A DNA stretch of 64,000 bases from contig NZ_CP072308.1 of assembly GCF_017726655.1 (NCBI RefSeq), positions 1,612,001-1,676,000 of the forward strand, read 5' to 3'. The notes beneath the pieces are model-generated. The model had not been told where the DNA came from. It saw only the letters and a list, made by a program, of their open reading frames with translations, and ran no database searches. The position numbers and the translations under genes were made by a program. Every line of letters starts with the position of its first letter. Position 1 is the first letter of the stretch. Below are positions 1 to 9,642 of this stretch, in pieces. This DNA is from Agrobacterium tumefaciens (GTDB lineage Bacteria; Pseudomonadota; Alphaproteobacteria; Rhizobiales; Rhizobiaceae).

Positions 1-992
1 CGCTTTTCGATGGCGGCATTGACACTCTGGGCGATTTGCGTCGTCGCGACTGCGGTCTCGACGGCTTCGGCAACGAATGACGTTTGTGCCGCGACGCTTT
101 CGACAGCAGGCTGTTCTTCCGGTCCGCTATCGAGTGCTGAAAGGTCGAACGGAACCGGGATCATCGGCAGCTCTTCGGCCTCTGCGGTGGCCTCCGAAAC
201 GAGAGGCGCGATGTCGAGATCGCAATCCCACTCGGCGAATTCGAAGACGCTGCGGATACCCTCCTCGCCCTTTTCCGTGGTAATGGAAACAGTCCACGAG
301 AAATAAGCGGCCTCCGGGTCCATCTTGTCGAGCGACGGCAGCGCCGACATGTCGCAATTGATGCTCATGTCGCCGACCCGCGAGAGATCACGCAGGAGAA
401 GTGCTGCCTCATTGCCCTTGGAATAAAGCGACGCATGCGGCTTGAAGCTGATCTGGAAGGACGGCGCTTCCATCAGCGGCGTGGTTTCGTCGGCAAAATC
501 CGAGAAGGAGAAAGGAATCGGCTCGAAACCGCTCTCATCCGTCGGCTTGGCCTTCAGGGGTTCCGGCGCCTTGACGGCAACGGGAGCCGGCGCGGATGCC
601 GGAACGGCTTCGCCGTTGGCCAAAGCCTCCAGTTCCTTCACGAGGCCACGGGTGCGGCTGTCATCGACACTTCCGCCGTCTCTTGCGGCATTGGTGAGGT
701 CTGCCAGCACGTCGGCGGAACGCAGCATGACTTTCAGAACGTCCTGCGTCGGTTCCAGCTTGTTGGAGCGCACGCAGTCGAGGGTCGTTTCAAAGACGTG
801 GGCGAAGGCCACGAGATCATCGAGACCGAAGGCACCAGCCCCGCCCTTGATGGAATGAACGGCACGGAAAACGGCGTTGACGGTTTCCGGGTCACGGTCG
901 CCGTCATTCAATTTAAGAAGCCCCGATTCCAGTTCGGCGAGCTGCTCCTCGCATTCCTGGAAAAAGATTTCCTTGATTTCGTTCATATCCAT
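1..992 (-). CDS. cheA: Chemotaxis histidine kinase CheA (N-terminal part, cut by window edge)
   Basis: The reading frame starts at ATG 992 (MDMNEIKEIFFQE) and runs off the left edge, so only about 330 residues are seen. The N-terminus is an Hpt (P1) domain with the phosphoacceptor His near residue 46 in AVHSIKGGAGAFGL. A Pro/Ala linker follows, then a region that should contain the P2 CheY/CheB-docking domain. The dimerisation, ATPase and CheW-like domains lie outside the window. CheA autophosphorylates in response to chemoreceptors and passes phosphate to CheY and CheB. It lies 16 bp downstream of cheY1 on the same strand, as in the rhizobial che operon. Confidence 0.95.
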   Translation of the reverse strand, partial: MDMNEIKEIFFQECEEQLAELESGLLKLNDGDRDPETVNAVFRAVHSIKGGAGAFGLDDLVAFAHVFETTLDCVRSNKLEPTQDVLKVMLRSADVLADLTNAARDGGSVDDSRTRGLVKELEALANGEAVPASAPAPVAVKAPEPLKAKPTDESGFEPIPFSFSDFADETTPLMEAPSFQISFKPHASLYSKGNEAALLLRDLSRVGDMSINCDMSALPSLDKMDPEAAYFSWTVSITTEKGEEGIRSVFEFAEWDCDLDIAPLVSEATAEAEELPMIPVPFDLSALDSGPEEQPAVESVAAQTSFVAEAVETAVATTQIAQSVNAAIEK

Positions 993-1008
993 CGTGAAAT
1001 GTCCCGTA

Positions 1009-1374
1009 TCAGGCGGTTACGCGTTCAATGGCATCGATGAGTTTGGCAGGGTCGAACGGCTTGACGATCCAGCCGGTCGCACCGGCCTGGCGGGCGCGGT
1101 TTTTCTTTTCTGCATCGCTTTCGGTCGTCAGAACGAGGATCGGGATCGCCCGATATTTTTCGTTGCGACGCACACCCTCGATGAAGCCGAAGCCGTCGAG
1201 ACGCGGCATGTTGATGTCTGTCACGATGACGTCGGGGTTGCTTTGCTCGAGTACTTCGAGGCCCTCAATCCCGTCTTCGGCCTGAATGGTTTCGAAACCG
1301 GCATTGTTGAGGGTGACCAGGAGCATGTTCCTGATCGTCCGGGAATCATCCACGGTAAGGACTTTTTTCTTCAC
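1009..1374 (-). CDS. cheY1: Chemotaxis response regulator CheY1
   Basis: This is a 121-residue single receiver domain starting MKKKVLTVDDSRTIRNML. The acidic pair is in VDD, the phosphoacceptor Asp is in VIVTDINMPRLDGF, the Thr in LTTES and the Lys in IVKPFDPAKL. No output domain follows. The start is taken as GTG 1374, which overlaps the cheS stop (GTGA) and has GGAG upstream. In rhizobia with two CheY proteins, CheY1 usually acts as a phosphate sink while CheY2 slows the flagellar motor. That role is family knowledge, not something the sequence shows. Confidence 0.93.
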   Translation of the reverse strand: MKKKVLTVDDSRTIRNMLLVTLNNAGFETIQAEDGIEGLEVLEQSNPDVIVTDINMPRLDGFGFIEGVRRNEKYRAIPILVLTTESDAEKKNRARQAGATGWIVKPFDPAKLIDAIERVTA

Positions 1375-1670
1375 TTTTGCATCTCCTTCAGGAGCAAATG
1401 ATCGATATCGACGCCTATCAGTTTCATGGTCTTGTCGAATGCGTCGGACACGCCGGCAAAGTCGAAGCGTTTGCCGTCCTCCTGCCAGGATTTGGCACCG
1501 GCCATCAGGACCTGCGCGCAAAGGGCGCCGATACGTTCCACCTCTGACGCATCCACCGACAGCGGTGCTCCCCGCAACGTCATCAGCTTGCCGTGCAGGG
1601 CCGATGCTTCGTTGAGGTCCAGCACCGGTGACAGTTTCAGCGTCGCCTCAGCTGCTTTTCTGGCTGCCAT
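1371..1670 (-). CDS. cheS: STAS-domain protein CheS
   Basis: This 99-residue protein is made of one STAS-like domain, with LSVDASEVERIGALCAQVL forming the characteristic strand-helix segment. In the related Sinorhizobium che operon the equivalent gene, cheS, sits between the receptor gene and cheY1, and its product helps CheA drain phosphate from CheY1. The position and size match here. Its ATG overlaps the upstream receptor stop codon (TAATG) and its stop overlaps the cheY1 GTG, so translation is probably coupled. Confidence 0.85.
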   Translation of the reverse strand: MAARKAAEATLKLSPVLDLNEASALHGKLMTLRGAPLSVDASEVERIGALCAQVLMAGAKSWQEDGKRFDFAGVSDAFDKTMKLIGVDIDHLLLKEMQK

Positions 1671-3265
1671 TACATGACTCCCTGACGTCTGAATTGTTGG
1701 TAATCCTGGCGGTAATCCGTGCGGCTATCCTCACGGGCGATAAATGATGACTGCTGCCGATCCACACCGGCGGCGGCAGCGAAATGTTCCTGGCGGGCCA
1801 TACGAAATTCGCGCACGGTGCGGCCGAGTTCCAGAATGACGATGTGAAGCGCGTCCGCCTCGGAAGCGCTGGCGCCGCTTTCGGATGCATTGCGGGTTGC
1901 CTGCTGCTGCTGCTCAACGATATCGGCCGCGACGGATTGCAGTTCGCCGGCGTGACCGGATGTGTGCCGCGATACTTCCATGATCATGTCGCTGATACCG
2001 GAAACCTGCTGGACGACGCCACCGATTGCTTCCTGCGTGCGGTTGACCATGCGCACACCGCCTTCGACCTGGGTCTTGGTGGTGCCGACAAGGCTCTTGA
2101 TCTCCCGTGCGGCATCGGCCGACCGTTGCGCAAGCGCACGGACTTCTTGCGCGACAACGGCAAAACCGCGACCGCTTTCACCCGCCCGGGCGGCCTCTAT
2201 GCCTGCATTGAGCGCAAGAAGATTGGTCTGGAATGCGATCTCGTCAATAGTGCCAATGATCCTGCCGATCTGCTCGGCTGACTGTTCGATATCGGACATG
2301 GCGTCGATGGCCTCGCCGATCGCCCGGCCGCTTTCGACCGCTGCGTCACGGGCGCTAGACACGGCCTTTTCGGTCGCCGCAATGCGAGCCCCGTTCTCGG
2401 CAACATTGCCGATGAGCCCCTGAATCGCGCGGGAGGTTTCGGCAAGGGCTTCGGCCTGCTGGCGTGAACGCTCGGCAATGGAACGGCCGATATCGGCAAA
2501 ACGTCCGCTCAAGGCCTCCGCCTCGCCGACGCTGGTACGGGCCGCCGTCAACGACGCACCTATTGTCTCAAGCGCCGTGTTGAAGCTTGTCGCGACATCC
2601 CGGTAGGCATCGGGAACATCACCTGCGACACGTGCCTGCAAATCGCCCGCCGCAAATGCCTTCAGCGCCGAACCGAGCAGGTTTGCCGCTTCGGCACGGT
2701 CATTATCGCGCTGCTCCTGCAACTCGCGGCCATGGCGCAGGCGCAACTCGTTAAAACGCAACGAGACGGCTATCTCGCTATCGACCATCACCAGGCGAAC
2801 AACATTCTTAACGGCTTCGGCGAGCTCGCGGCTCTTTTTCCGACCGCCCGGCAGGATGGATCGGGGTGCGTGTTCGGCGACCAGCCCGCCGACAAGATGT
2901 TCCAGAACGACGGCGTGGCTGGCGATCTGCCAGCGCGGGTCGAGACCCATGCGGCTGGCATTGTCTGAGAGAACCTTCACCCGCTCGGCGTAAAGCGCGT
3001 CGAACCGCGCATCCGTCAGCACGCTCCAGTGCGAGGATTGCAGATCGTGCAGGCGCTCAAGCTGGTTTTCGCTTTCGAACGACGGGGAACAGTCCGGCAT
3101 GGACTGGAAGCGGGTCATCACGTCGCGCAGGCCGGCCTTGACGTAAGGCTCCAGCATGCCGCGGTAGCTGCGCAAAAAATCGGATTGCTTTTCATCGAGA
3201 CCGGCAAAACGCAACCGTCCCGCCAGGCTGCCGCCTGGCGATCTGCGCGCTTGATCTGATGGCAA
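1670..3265 (-). CDS. Soluble globin-coupled methyl-accepting chemotaxis protein (IcpA-like)
   Basis: This is the first gene of the che operon. Residues about 20-150 ([19 protein letters not shown] to [14 protein letters not shown]) resemble a protoglobin sensor domain, suggesting haem-based oxygen or redox sensing. A short HAMP-like segment follows ([19 protein letters not shown]), then a cytoplasmic signalling domain with the hairpin tip [21 protein letters not shown]. No transmembrane segment is evident, so it should be cytoplasmic. The start is uncertain. I place it at TTG 3265 (MPSDQARR) because the frame upstream to ATG 3328 is Trp/Cys-rich and does not look coding. The first choice gives 531 residues, the second 552. 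The stop overlaps the cheS start. Confidence 0.85.
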   Translation of the reverse strand: MPSDQARRSPGGSLAGRLRFAGLDEKQSDFLRSYRGMLEPYVKAGLRDVMTRFQSMPDCSPSFESENQLERLHDLQSSHWSVLTDARFDALYAERVKVLSDNASRMGLDPRWQIASHAVVLEHLVGGLVAEHAPRSILPGGRKKSRELAEAVKNVVRLVMVDSEIAVSLRFNELRLRHGRELQEQRDNDRAEAANLLGSALKAFAAGDLQARVAGDVPDAYRDVATSFNTALETIGASLTAARTSVGEAEALSGRFADIGRSIAERSRQQAEALAETSRAIQGLIGNVAENGARIAATEKAVSSARDAAVESGRAIGEAIDAMSDIEQSAEQIGRIIGTIDEIAFQTNLLALNAGIEAARAGESGRGFAVVAQEVRALAQRSADAAREIKSLVGTTKTQVEGGVRMVNRTQEAIGGVVQQVSGISDMIMEVSRHTSGHAGELQSVAADIVEQQQQATRNASESGASASEADALHIVILELGRTVREFRMARQEHFAAAAGVDRQQSSFIAREDSRTDYRQDYQQFRRQGVM

Positions 3266-3771
3266 GTCCTGCCCCAACCGACGTCCCCAACACCATGACA
3301 GCCGGAAGAACCCGGCCAGATTGACCAAGGTTCAGAACGTCAGCACCCTCCAGGGATTTTTGAACGAACATACCCATCGCGGACGATGCGGCATCGACGC
3401 TTGCCAGACCTTCTTGAACCAAGAAACGAAATACCGGATCGGCACCGGTACGGCAGTGCGGCGTCATGCCTGGAAGGGGAGAGGCCCCATTCCGCCGTGG
3501 AAATACCACCAATCTTTATGGTTAATTCCTTGCTTGAAAGTTAAGAAACGGCGCGTTCCCGGTCAAACCGTAAAATTTGTAAAGTCTTTTAACAGCCCCT
3601 GCCCCGACTTTGCTGCAAACGGGCAAAAACGAAAAGGAATTGGCCGTTCAAGGCGGTTTTTCCGGCCTGCGTGCTGGACAAGCGCCGGTGGCTTCCCCTA
3701 AAACAAATCAACGGGATATTCGCTGAGCGGTGATGCTTTAAAGAGACCTTTTCGATCAAGGAGATGCCAAC
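3266..3771. promoter_or_regulatory. Divergent intergenic region upstream of the che operon
   Basis: About 500 bp separates the che operon (minus) from the next plus-strand gene. The part around 3530-3600 is relatively A+T-rich and is the likely place for both promoters. Open frames here show no ribosome binding sites or recognisable products. I cannot assign specific promoter boxes. Confidence 0.5.
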
Positions 3772-4158
3772 TTGCAATGGATGGAGAAAGGCCGCAGTTC
3801 AAGGCGCCATCCGCAAGTGCTGATCGGTCTCGTGGTCGCGAGCCTTCTCGTGATGATCGGCTTCCAGGCGCCATCGGGTATCAAGCCCCTTACGAAGTCC
3901 AGCCGCCTCGAGCGCATGCAGACCGTCGATCTCGGCCGTTCTCCTTCACTTCGCGACAAACAGTGCGACAGCGACAGCAATTTCGGCTGCAGGGCCGGTA
4001 ATAGTGTTGCCGGGTTTGACCAGACGGTGTTTCCTTTGCCCGCAATGCGCATCGCCCGCGAGACCAAGGCGCGGCTCGTTGCTGTTGCCGTCGCGCCACA
4101 AGCGTCACGAGACTTTGCCAGCGTGGTACCACGCGCGCCTCCGCATCTTATGTACTAG
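3772..4158 (+). CDS. Hypothetical membrane-anchored protein
   Basis: I do not recognise this 128-residue protein. It begins MQWMEKGRSSRRHPQVL, followed by one hydrophobic segment at residues about 16-32 (VLIGLVVASLLVMIGF). This arrangement fits a signal anchor with the remainder in the periplasm. The C-terminal half has two Cys (CDSDSNFGC) and no known motif. The start is TTG 3772, chosen because AAGGAG (3758-3763) sits 8 bp upstream; the ATGs nearby are out of frame or lack such a site. It lies between the che and antiporter operons with no obvious link to either. Confidence 0.6.
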   Translation: MQWMEKGRSSRRHPQVLIGLVVASLLVMIGFQAPSGIKPLTKSSRLERMQTVDLGRSPSLRDKQCDSDSNFGCRAGNSVAGFDQTVFPLPAMRIARETKARLVAVAVAPQASRDFASVVPRAPPHLMY

Positions 4159-4260
4159 TCATTCCGGCGATCATCGTGGGATTCATTGGGAATCCCGAAG
4201 GATTGGAGTCGTCGGAAATCCGCCGCAAGCTCCATTCCAGAGAGAAAACCGCCGCCGCAT

Positions 4261-7179
4261 ATGACACTTGCAACCATTCTACCATTCATTGTCGCATTGC
4301 CTTTCGTCGGCGCCCTCCTGACGGCATTCATGCCGCGCGAGGGTGCTGCCGCCGCTCCCGCATCCGTTGCGGGTGCGGTCGCCCTTTTCGGGCTGGTCAG
4401 CAGTATTTTCCTTTATACAAGCGTCAGCGGCGGCGCGGCCTTAAAATACGATGTCGAATGGCTACCGCAGCTGGGGTTGAACTTCACGCTCCGGCTTGAC
4501 GGATTTGCCTGGATTTTTTCGATGCTGATTACCGGCATCGGCCTGCTCGTGGTCCTCTACGCCCGCTATTACATGTCGGCGGAAGACCCGATACCGCGCT
4601 TCTTTGCCTTTCTCCTTGCCTTCATGGGTTCCATGCTCGGTGTCGTCCTGTCCGGCAACGTCATTCTGCTTTCCATCTTCTGGGAAATGACGAGCATCTT
4701 TTCGTTCCTGCTGATCGGCTACTGGCACCAGAACGCTGGCGCGCGTGACGGCGCCCGCATGGCGCTGACGGTGACCGGTATCGGCGGCTTCAGTCTGCTG
4801 GCCGGATTGCTGATCCTTGGCCACATGGCCGGCAGCTATGACCTCGACAAGATTATCGAGGCAGGTGCGACCATCCGCGCCCATCCGCTTTACCTGCCCG
4901 CGCTCATCCTCATTCTCGGCGGTGCGCTGACGAAAAGCGCGCAGTTTCCCTTCCACTTCTGGCTGCCCAATGCCATGGCCGCTCCGACGCCGGTTTCCGC
5001 TTACCTGCATTCGGCCACCATGGTGAAAGCGGGCGTTTTCCTGCTGGCAAGGTTCTGGCCGGTGCTCGCAGGCACGCCCGAGTGGTTCTGGCTGCTGGGC
5101 GTCGCCGGTGTGATCACGCTGCTGCTCGGCGCTTATTTCGCCATGTTCCAGCAGGACCTGAAGGGCCTGCTCGCCTACTCCACAATCAGCCATCTTGGCC
5201 TTATCACCACCCTGCTCAGCCTTGGCAGTCCGCTTGCAGCGGTGGCGGCCATTTTCCACATGGTCAACCACGCCACCTTCAAGGCCTCGCTGTTTATGGC
5301 GGCCGGCATCATCGACCATGAGACCGGCACCCGCGACATGCGACGCTTAAGCGGGCTTTACACCTATATGCCCGCAACCGCGACACTCGCCATGGCGGCA
5401 AGCGCGGCGATGGCCGGCGTGCCGCTGTTCAACGGCTTCCTCTCCAAGGAAATGTTCTTTGCCGAGGCCGTCGAGACCCATGCCGACTCGCTTCTCGACC
5501 GGGCGCTGCCCTATGTCGCGACGCTGTCGGGCGCCTTCGCCGTCGCCTATTCGCTGCGCTTCATCCACACGGTCTTCTTCGGACCCAAGCCCGTCGATCT
5601 GCCCAACCCCAATCCGCATGAGCCGCCACGCTGGATGCGTTTCCCGATCGAGTTCCTGGTTTTTGCCTGCTTGATCGTCGGTATCGTTCCGAGCCTGTCG
5701 ATTGGTCCCTTCCTGCATTCCGCCGTGCTTTCGGTGCTCGGCGCGCAGACGCCGGTCTACAGCCTTTCAATCTGGCATGGCTTCAACCTGCCGCTGATCA
5801 TGAGTATCGCGGCGCTGATCGGCGGCGTGGCGATCTACGCCCTCCTCGGCGGCTATTTCTCGCGCTGCGACGATGGCCCGCCTGTCTTCCGGCATCTACG
5901 GGGACAGCGCATCTTCGAGCGCATCATCGTCACCGTGTCCTGGAAATGGGCGCGGTGGCTGGAAAGCACGCTCGGCACGCGGCGTCTGCAGCCGCAGCTG
6001 AGGCTTCTCATCCTCGTGGCGCTTCTTGCCGGTTTCTCGCCGCTCTTCCTTTCGGAATTCTCCCTCTCGCTGCCGCGCGTCACGACCTTCGATCCGATCT
6101 TCGCTATTCTGTGGCTGATTGGCATGATTGCGGCCATGGGCGCGGCCTGGCAGGCGAAATATCACCGCCTCGCCGCGCTCGTCATGCTCGGCGTCTCCGG
6201 GCTTGTCACCTGCCTCACCTTCGTGTGGCTTTCCGCGCCGGATCTCGCCATCACCCAGTTGCTGGTGGAAATCGTCACCACGGTTCTCATCCTGCTTGGT
6301 CTCCGGTGGCTGCCGAAACGCTTCGAAAAGGTCGACAGCAGCGATGAACTGCCGGCGCAGCTTCGCCGCGCGCGGGACTTCCTGCTGGCCGCCGCCAGTG
6401 GTATCGGCATGTCCGTCATCGCCTACGCCGTGATGACGCTGCCGGTGCCGAATGCGATCGCCACCTATTTCCTGGAACGCGCCTATACCGAAGGCGGCGG
6501 CACCAATGTCGTCAATGTCATCCTGGTCGACTTCCGCGGCTTCGATACGTTCGGGGAGATTGCGGTTCTGGCCATTGTGGCGCTCACCGTGTTTGCCCTG
6601 CTCCGCCGTTTCCGTCCCGCTCATGAAAGCATCGGCGTGCCGGAACAGCAGCAGTTGCAGAATGCCTTCGATGCCGAACGTCCTGACCGGAGCAAGGGCG
6701 ATACGGTGCGCGACTATCTCTACGTGCCGTCCATCGTCATGCAGTGGATGTTCCCTGTCATCATCACCTTCTCGATCTTCCTGTTCATGCGCGGCCACGA
6801 CATGCCCGGCGGCGGTTTCGCAGCCGGCATCACCATGGCGATCGCCTTCCTGCTGCAATATCTGGCCGGGGGCGCGCGCTGGGCGGAAGATCGCATCCGC
6901 ATCCTGCCATTGCGCTGGATGGGGTTTGGCCTGTTGATGGCCGCGGCCACGGGTATCGGCTCGTGGTACTTCGGCTACCCGTTCCTGACGTCCTATTTCC
7001 AATATACGGAAATACCCTATATCGGCAAAATGCCGACTGCTTCCGCCCTGCTGTTCGATCTCGGCGTCTTCTCGCTGGTCGTCGGCTCCACCGTTCTTAT
7101 TCTTATAGCACTGGCACACCAATCGTTGCGTAACTACCGCGTTCGCACGCCTGACGCCGCAAAAGCGGAGGACGTGTAA
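4261..7179 (+). CDS. phaAB: Pha/Mrp cation/proton antiporter fused subunit A+B
   Basis: This 972-residue inner-membrane protein is the largest subunit of a multicomponent Na+ or K+/H+ antiporter. The N-terminal half is NuoL/ND5-like, with the proton-translocation core at residues about 100-430, including the FWEMTSIFSFLLIGYW and LTKSAQFPFHFWLPNAMAAP segments. The last 150 or so residues, from about 818 (VPSIVMQWMFPVIITFSIFL), form an MnhB-like domain with GHDMPGGGFAAG. Subunits A and B are therefore fused, as in rhizobial Pha and group 2 Mrp systems. The ATG at 4261 starts the hydrophobic N-terminus (MTLATILPFIVALPF); the longer frame upstream is polar and unlikely. The stop overlaps phaC (TAATG). 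Confidence 0.93.
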   Translation: MTLATILPFIVALPFVGALLTAFMPREGAAAAPASVAGAVALFGLVSSIFLYTSVSGGAALKYDVEWLPQLGLNFTLRLDGFAWIFSMLITGIGLLVVLYARYYMSAEDPIPRFFAFLLAFMGSMLGVVLSGNVILLSIFWEMTSIFSFLLIGYWHQNAGARDGARMALTVTGIGGFSLLAGLLILGHMAGSYDLDKIIEAGATIRAHPLYLPALILILGGALTKSAQFPFHFWLPNAMAAPTPVSAYLHSATMVKAGVFLLARFWPVLAGTPEWFWLLGVAGVITLLLGAYFAMFQQDLKGLLAYSTISHLGLITTLLSLGSPLAAVAAIFHMVNHATFKASLFMAAGIIDHETGTRDMRRLSGLYTYMPATATLAMAASAAMAGVPLFNGFLSKEMFFAEAVETHADSLLDRALPYVATLSGAFAVAYSLRFIHTVFFGPKPVDLPNPNPHEPPRWMRFPIEFLVFACLIVGIVPSLSIGPFLHSAVLSVLGAQTPVYSLSIWHGFNLPLIMSIAALIGGVAIYALLGGYFSRCDDGPPVFRHLRGQRIFERIIVTVSWKWARWLESTLGTRRLQPQLRLLILVALLAGFSPLFLSEFSLSLPRVTTFDPIFAILWLIGMIAAMGAAWQAKYHRLAALVMLGVSGLVTCLTFVWLSAPDLAITQLLVEIVTTVLILLGLRWLPKRFEKVDSSDELPAQLRRARDFLLAAASGIGMSVIAYAVMTLPVPNAIATYFLERAYTEGGGTNVVNVILVDFRGFDTFGEIAVLAIVALTVFALLRRFRPAHESIGVPEQQQLQNAFDAERPDRSKGDTVRDYLYVPSIVMQWMFPVIITFSIFLFMRGHDMPGGGFAAGITMAIAFLLQYLAGGARWAEDRIRILPLRWMGFGLLMAAATGIGSWYFGYPFLTSYFQYTEIPYIGKMPTASALLFDLGVFSLVVGSTVLILIALAHQSLRNYRVRTPDAAKAEDV

Positions 7180-7514
7180 TGGAACTCATTCTCGCCATCG
7201 GCATCGGCATCATGACCGGCTCCGGCGTGTGGCTCATCCTGCGCCCGCGCACCTATCAGGTCATCGTCGGCCTGTCGCTGCTCTCCTACGCCGTCAATCT
7301 CTTCATATTCGGCGTCGGCGGCATCAAGACCAATGCGCCGCCGGTCCTGGTCAACGGCGTCGACAGTTCAACGCTGGCAGACCCGGTGCCGCAGGCGCTG
7401 GTGCTGACCGCCATCGTCATCGGCTTTGCCACGACCGCGCTTTTTCTCGTGGTGCTGCTTGCCGCGCGCGGCCTTACCGGCACCGACCATGTGGACGGGA
7501 GGGAGTCGAAATGA
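7179..7514 (+). CDS. phaC: Pha/Mrp antiporter subunit C
   Basis: This 111-residue NuoK-like protein has three hydrophobic helices (ILAIGIGIMTGSGVWLIL, VIVGLSLLSYAVNLFIFGVG, ALVLTAIVIGFATTALFLVV). The conserved loop NAPPVLV and DPVPQALVLTAIVI are typical of MrpC. It overlaps both neighbours by a few bases (TAATG at the start, ATGA at the end), so expression is coupled to the rest of the complex. Confidence 0.93.
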   Translation: MELILAIGIGIMTGSGVWLILRPRTYQVIVGLSLLSYAVNLFIFGVGGIKTNAPPVLVNGVDSSTLADPVPQALVLTAIVIGFATTALFLVVLLAARGLTGTDHVDGRESK

Positions 7515-9157
7515 TGTCGTTCCCCTTCCACATCGTGATCGCGCCGATCCTTTTGCCGCTGATTACCGCCGCACTGCTGCTGTTCTTCGACGAGCGCCAG
7601 CGCGTGGCGAAGGCCGCCATCAGCTTTACCTCCACCGTGCTCCTGCTGGTGGTTGCGATCCTGCTGTTCCGCGAAGTGAATTCGACGGTCAATACCGAGA
7701 TCGCCGCCGTCGTTTCGAGCGGGGTCTATCTGCTCGGCAACTGGCCGGCGCCATTTGGTATCGTGCTCGTCGCCGACCGGCTTTCCGGCCTGATGGTGTT
7801 GCTCACAGCGCTGCTTGCCATTCCGTCGCTGATCTATTCCATGGCGAAGTGGCACAAGTCCGGCGCGCATTTCCACTCGCTGTTCCAGATGATGCTGATG
7901 GGCGTCAATGGCGCGTTTCTGACCGGCGATCTCTTCAATCTCTTCGTGTTCTTCGAAGTGATGCTGGCGGCTTCCTATGGCCTCTTGCTGCATGGTTCGG
8001 GCCAGCAGCGCGTCAAGGCGGGCTTGCATTACATTGCCATCAACCTCGTGGCCGCGCTGTTCTTCCTGATCGGCGTCAGCCTGATCTATGGCGTCACGGG
8101 CACGCTGAACATGGGTGATCTTGCCCACCGGATAGAGGGGCTGAACCCGGACCAGCGCATGCTGCTCGAAACCGGCTCCGCCATTCTCGGTATTGCCTTC
8201 CTGGTCAAGGCCGGCATGTGGCCGCTGAATTTCTGGCTCCCCTCCGCCTATGGTGCAGCCTCCGCCCCGGTTGGCGGCCTGTTCGCCATCATGAGCAAGG
8301 TCGGCATTTATGTCATCGCGCGCCTGTCCTTCCTGCTTTTTGGACAGACTGCCGGGGAATCCGCCGGCTTTGGCCATGATGCGCTGCTCGTCGGCGGCAT
8401 CGCCACCATCATCTTCGGGGCGATCGGGGTTCTGGCATCGCAGGCGTTGGGAAGGCTTGCCGGCTTTTCGGTTCTGGTTTCCTCAGGCACGCTCCTCGCC
8501 GCCATGGGCACCGGCAATCCGACAGTGGCGGCCGGCGCGCTTTATTATCTCGTCAGTTCCACCCTCACGATCAGCGCCTTTTTCATGCTCATCGAACTTG
8601 TCGAGCGCGGCCAGGACGCGGGTGCGAACGTTCTTGCCGTGACCATGGAGGCCTATGGCGAAGGCGAGGAGGAGGAGGAAGAAGAGGAAGTCGGGGTCAC
8701 CATGCCCGCGACCATGGCGGTGCTCGGCGCTTGCTTTGCCGCCTGCGGCATTCTTCTTGCCGGCCTGCCACCGCTATCAGGCTTCATTGCCAAGTTCTCG
8801 ATGCTCACGGCAATCCTCAACCCATCGGGTCTCGGTGCCAACGACAGCGTTTCCACGCTCTCCTGGTGGATCGTCTTCCTGATCGTCTTTTCCGGTTTCG
8901 CCTCACTGATCTCGATGACCCGAGCCGGCATCCGCACCTTTTGGGCGTCCATCGAGGGCACCGTGCCGCGTGTGCTCGTCATCGAAATCGCGCCGATCAT
9001 GCTGCTGCTCGCCCTCACCCTTGCCATGACCGTGCAGGCCGGGCCTGTCATGCGTTACATGCAGGAGACGGCGCGCATTCTGGATTTGCCGGCGAGCTAT
9101 ATTCAGGGCGTCATTTCCGCACCACGAGCGGGCACCAATCCGGAGGCAGAGCCATGA
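7511..9157 (+). CDS. phaD: Pha/Mrp antiporter subunit D
   Basis: This 548-residue NuoM/NuoN-like proton-translocating subunit contains FNLFVFFEVMLAASYGLLLHG, LVKAGMWPLNFWLPSAYGAA and LPPLSGFIAKFSML, all characteristic of MrpD. ATG 7511 overlaps the phaC stop (ATGA). A polar loop at residues about 385-395 carries an uninterrupted run of eight glutamates, encoded by repeated GAG/GAA codons at 8665-8691, between two membrane helices. That low-complexity acidic stretch may vary in length between strains. Confidence 0.93.
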   Translation: MMSFPFHIVIAPILLPLITAALLLFFDERQRVAKAAISFTSTVLLLVVAILLFREVNSTVNTEIAAVVSSGVYLLGNWPAPFGIVLVADRLSGLMVLLTALLAIPSLIYSMAKWHKSGAHFHSLFQMMLMGVNGAFLTGDLFNLFVFFEVMLAASYGLLLHGSGQQRVKAGLHYIAINLVAALFFLIGVSLIYGVTGTLNMGDLAHRIEGLNPDQRMLLETGSAILGIAFLVKAGMWPLNFWLPSAYGAASAPVGGLFAIMSKVGIYVIARLSFLLFGQTAGESAGFGHDALLVGGIATIIFGAIGVLASQALGRLAGFSVLVSSGTLLAAMGTGNPTVAAGALYYLVSSTLTISAFFMLIELVERGQDAGANVLAVTMEAYGEGEEEEEEEEVGVTMPATMAVLGACFAACGILLAGLPPLSGFIAKFSMLTAILNPSGLGANDSVSTLSWWIVFLIVFSGFASLISMTRAGIRTFWASIEGTVPRVLVIEIAPIMLLLALTLAMTVQAGPVMRYMQETARILDLPASYIQGVISAPRAGTNPEAEP

Positions 9158-9642
9158 TCCGCCGTCTCCTTCCCTATCCGCTGCTGACGCTCTCACTCAT
9201 CATCTTCTGGATGACGATCAACAGCTTTTCCCCCGGCCATCTGCTGCTTGGCACCGGCGTCGCGCTCATCGCGTCCTGGTCGATGGCGTCGCTGCGTCCA
9301 GCCAAGCCGCGCATCCGCAACTGGCACAAGCTCGCCCATCTGGTCCTAATCGTGCTTTACGACATCATCAGATCCAATTTCGCGGTCATGACGATCATTC
9401 TGTTCCGGCGTGACCGCGACCGTACATCCGGCTTTCTGGCGGTGCCGCTCGACATCCGCGACCCGATGGCATTGGCCGTTCTGGCAACCATCCTGACCTC
9501 GACGCCGGGGAGTGCCTGGCTCGAATATAATTCCAGCCAGGGCACGCTTCTGCTGCACGTTCTCGACGACGTCGACGAGGCCGCCTGGATTAGCCTGATC
9601 AAGAACCGATATGAAAAACTGCTGATGGAGATATTCGAATGA
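9154..9642 (+). CDS. phaE: Pha/Mrp antiporter subunit E
   Basis: This 162-residue protein has two N-terminal helices (LTLSLIIFWMTINSF, HLLLGTGVALIASWSMASL) and a cytoplasmic domain. The MrpE signature includes LTSTPGSAWLEYN and the C-terminal IKNRYEKLLMEIFE. ATG 9154 overlaps the phaD stop. Confidence 0.92.
   Translation: MIRRLLPYPLLTLSLIIFWMTINSFSPGHLLLGTGVALIASWSMASLRPAKPRIRNWHKLAHLVLIVLYDIIRSNFAVMTIILFRRDRDRTSGFLAVPLDIRDPMALAVLATILTSTPGSAWLEYNSSQGTLLLHVLDDVDEAAWISLIKNRYEKLLMEIFE

Noticed and set aside
5896..7122. Long minus-strand open frame (about 408 residues) opposite the antiporter operon
   Set aside because: It is the complementary reading of phaAB, is rich in polar and His/Gly residues with no domain, and has no ribosome binding site.
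7229..7510. Possible longer N-terminus of phaD
   Set aside because: The extension overlaps phaC in another frame and is basic and His-rich; ATG 7511 starts at the hydrophobic helix and overlaps the phaC stop.
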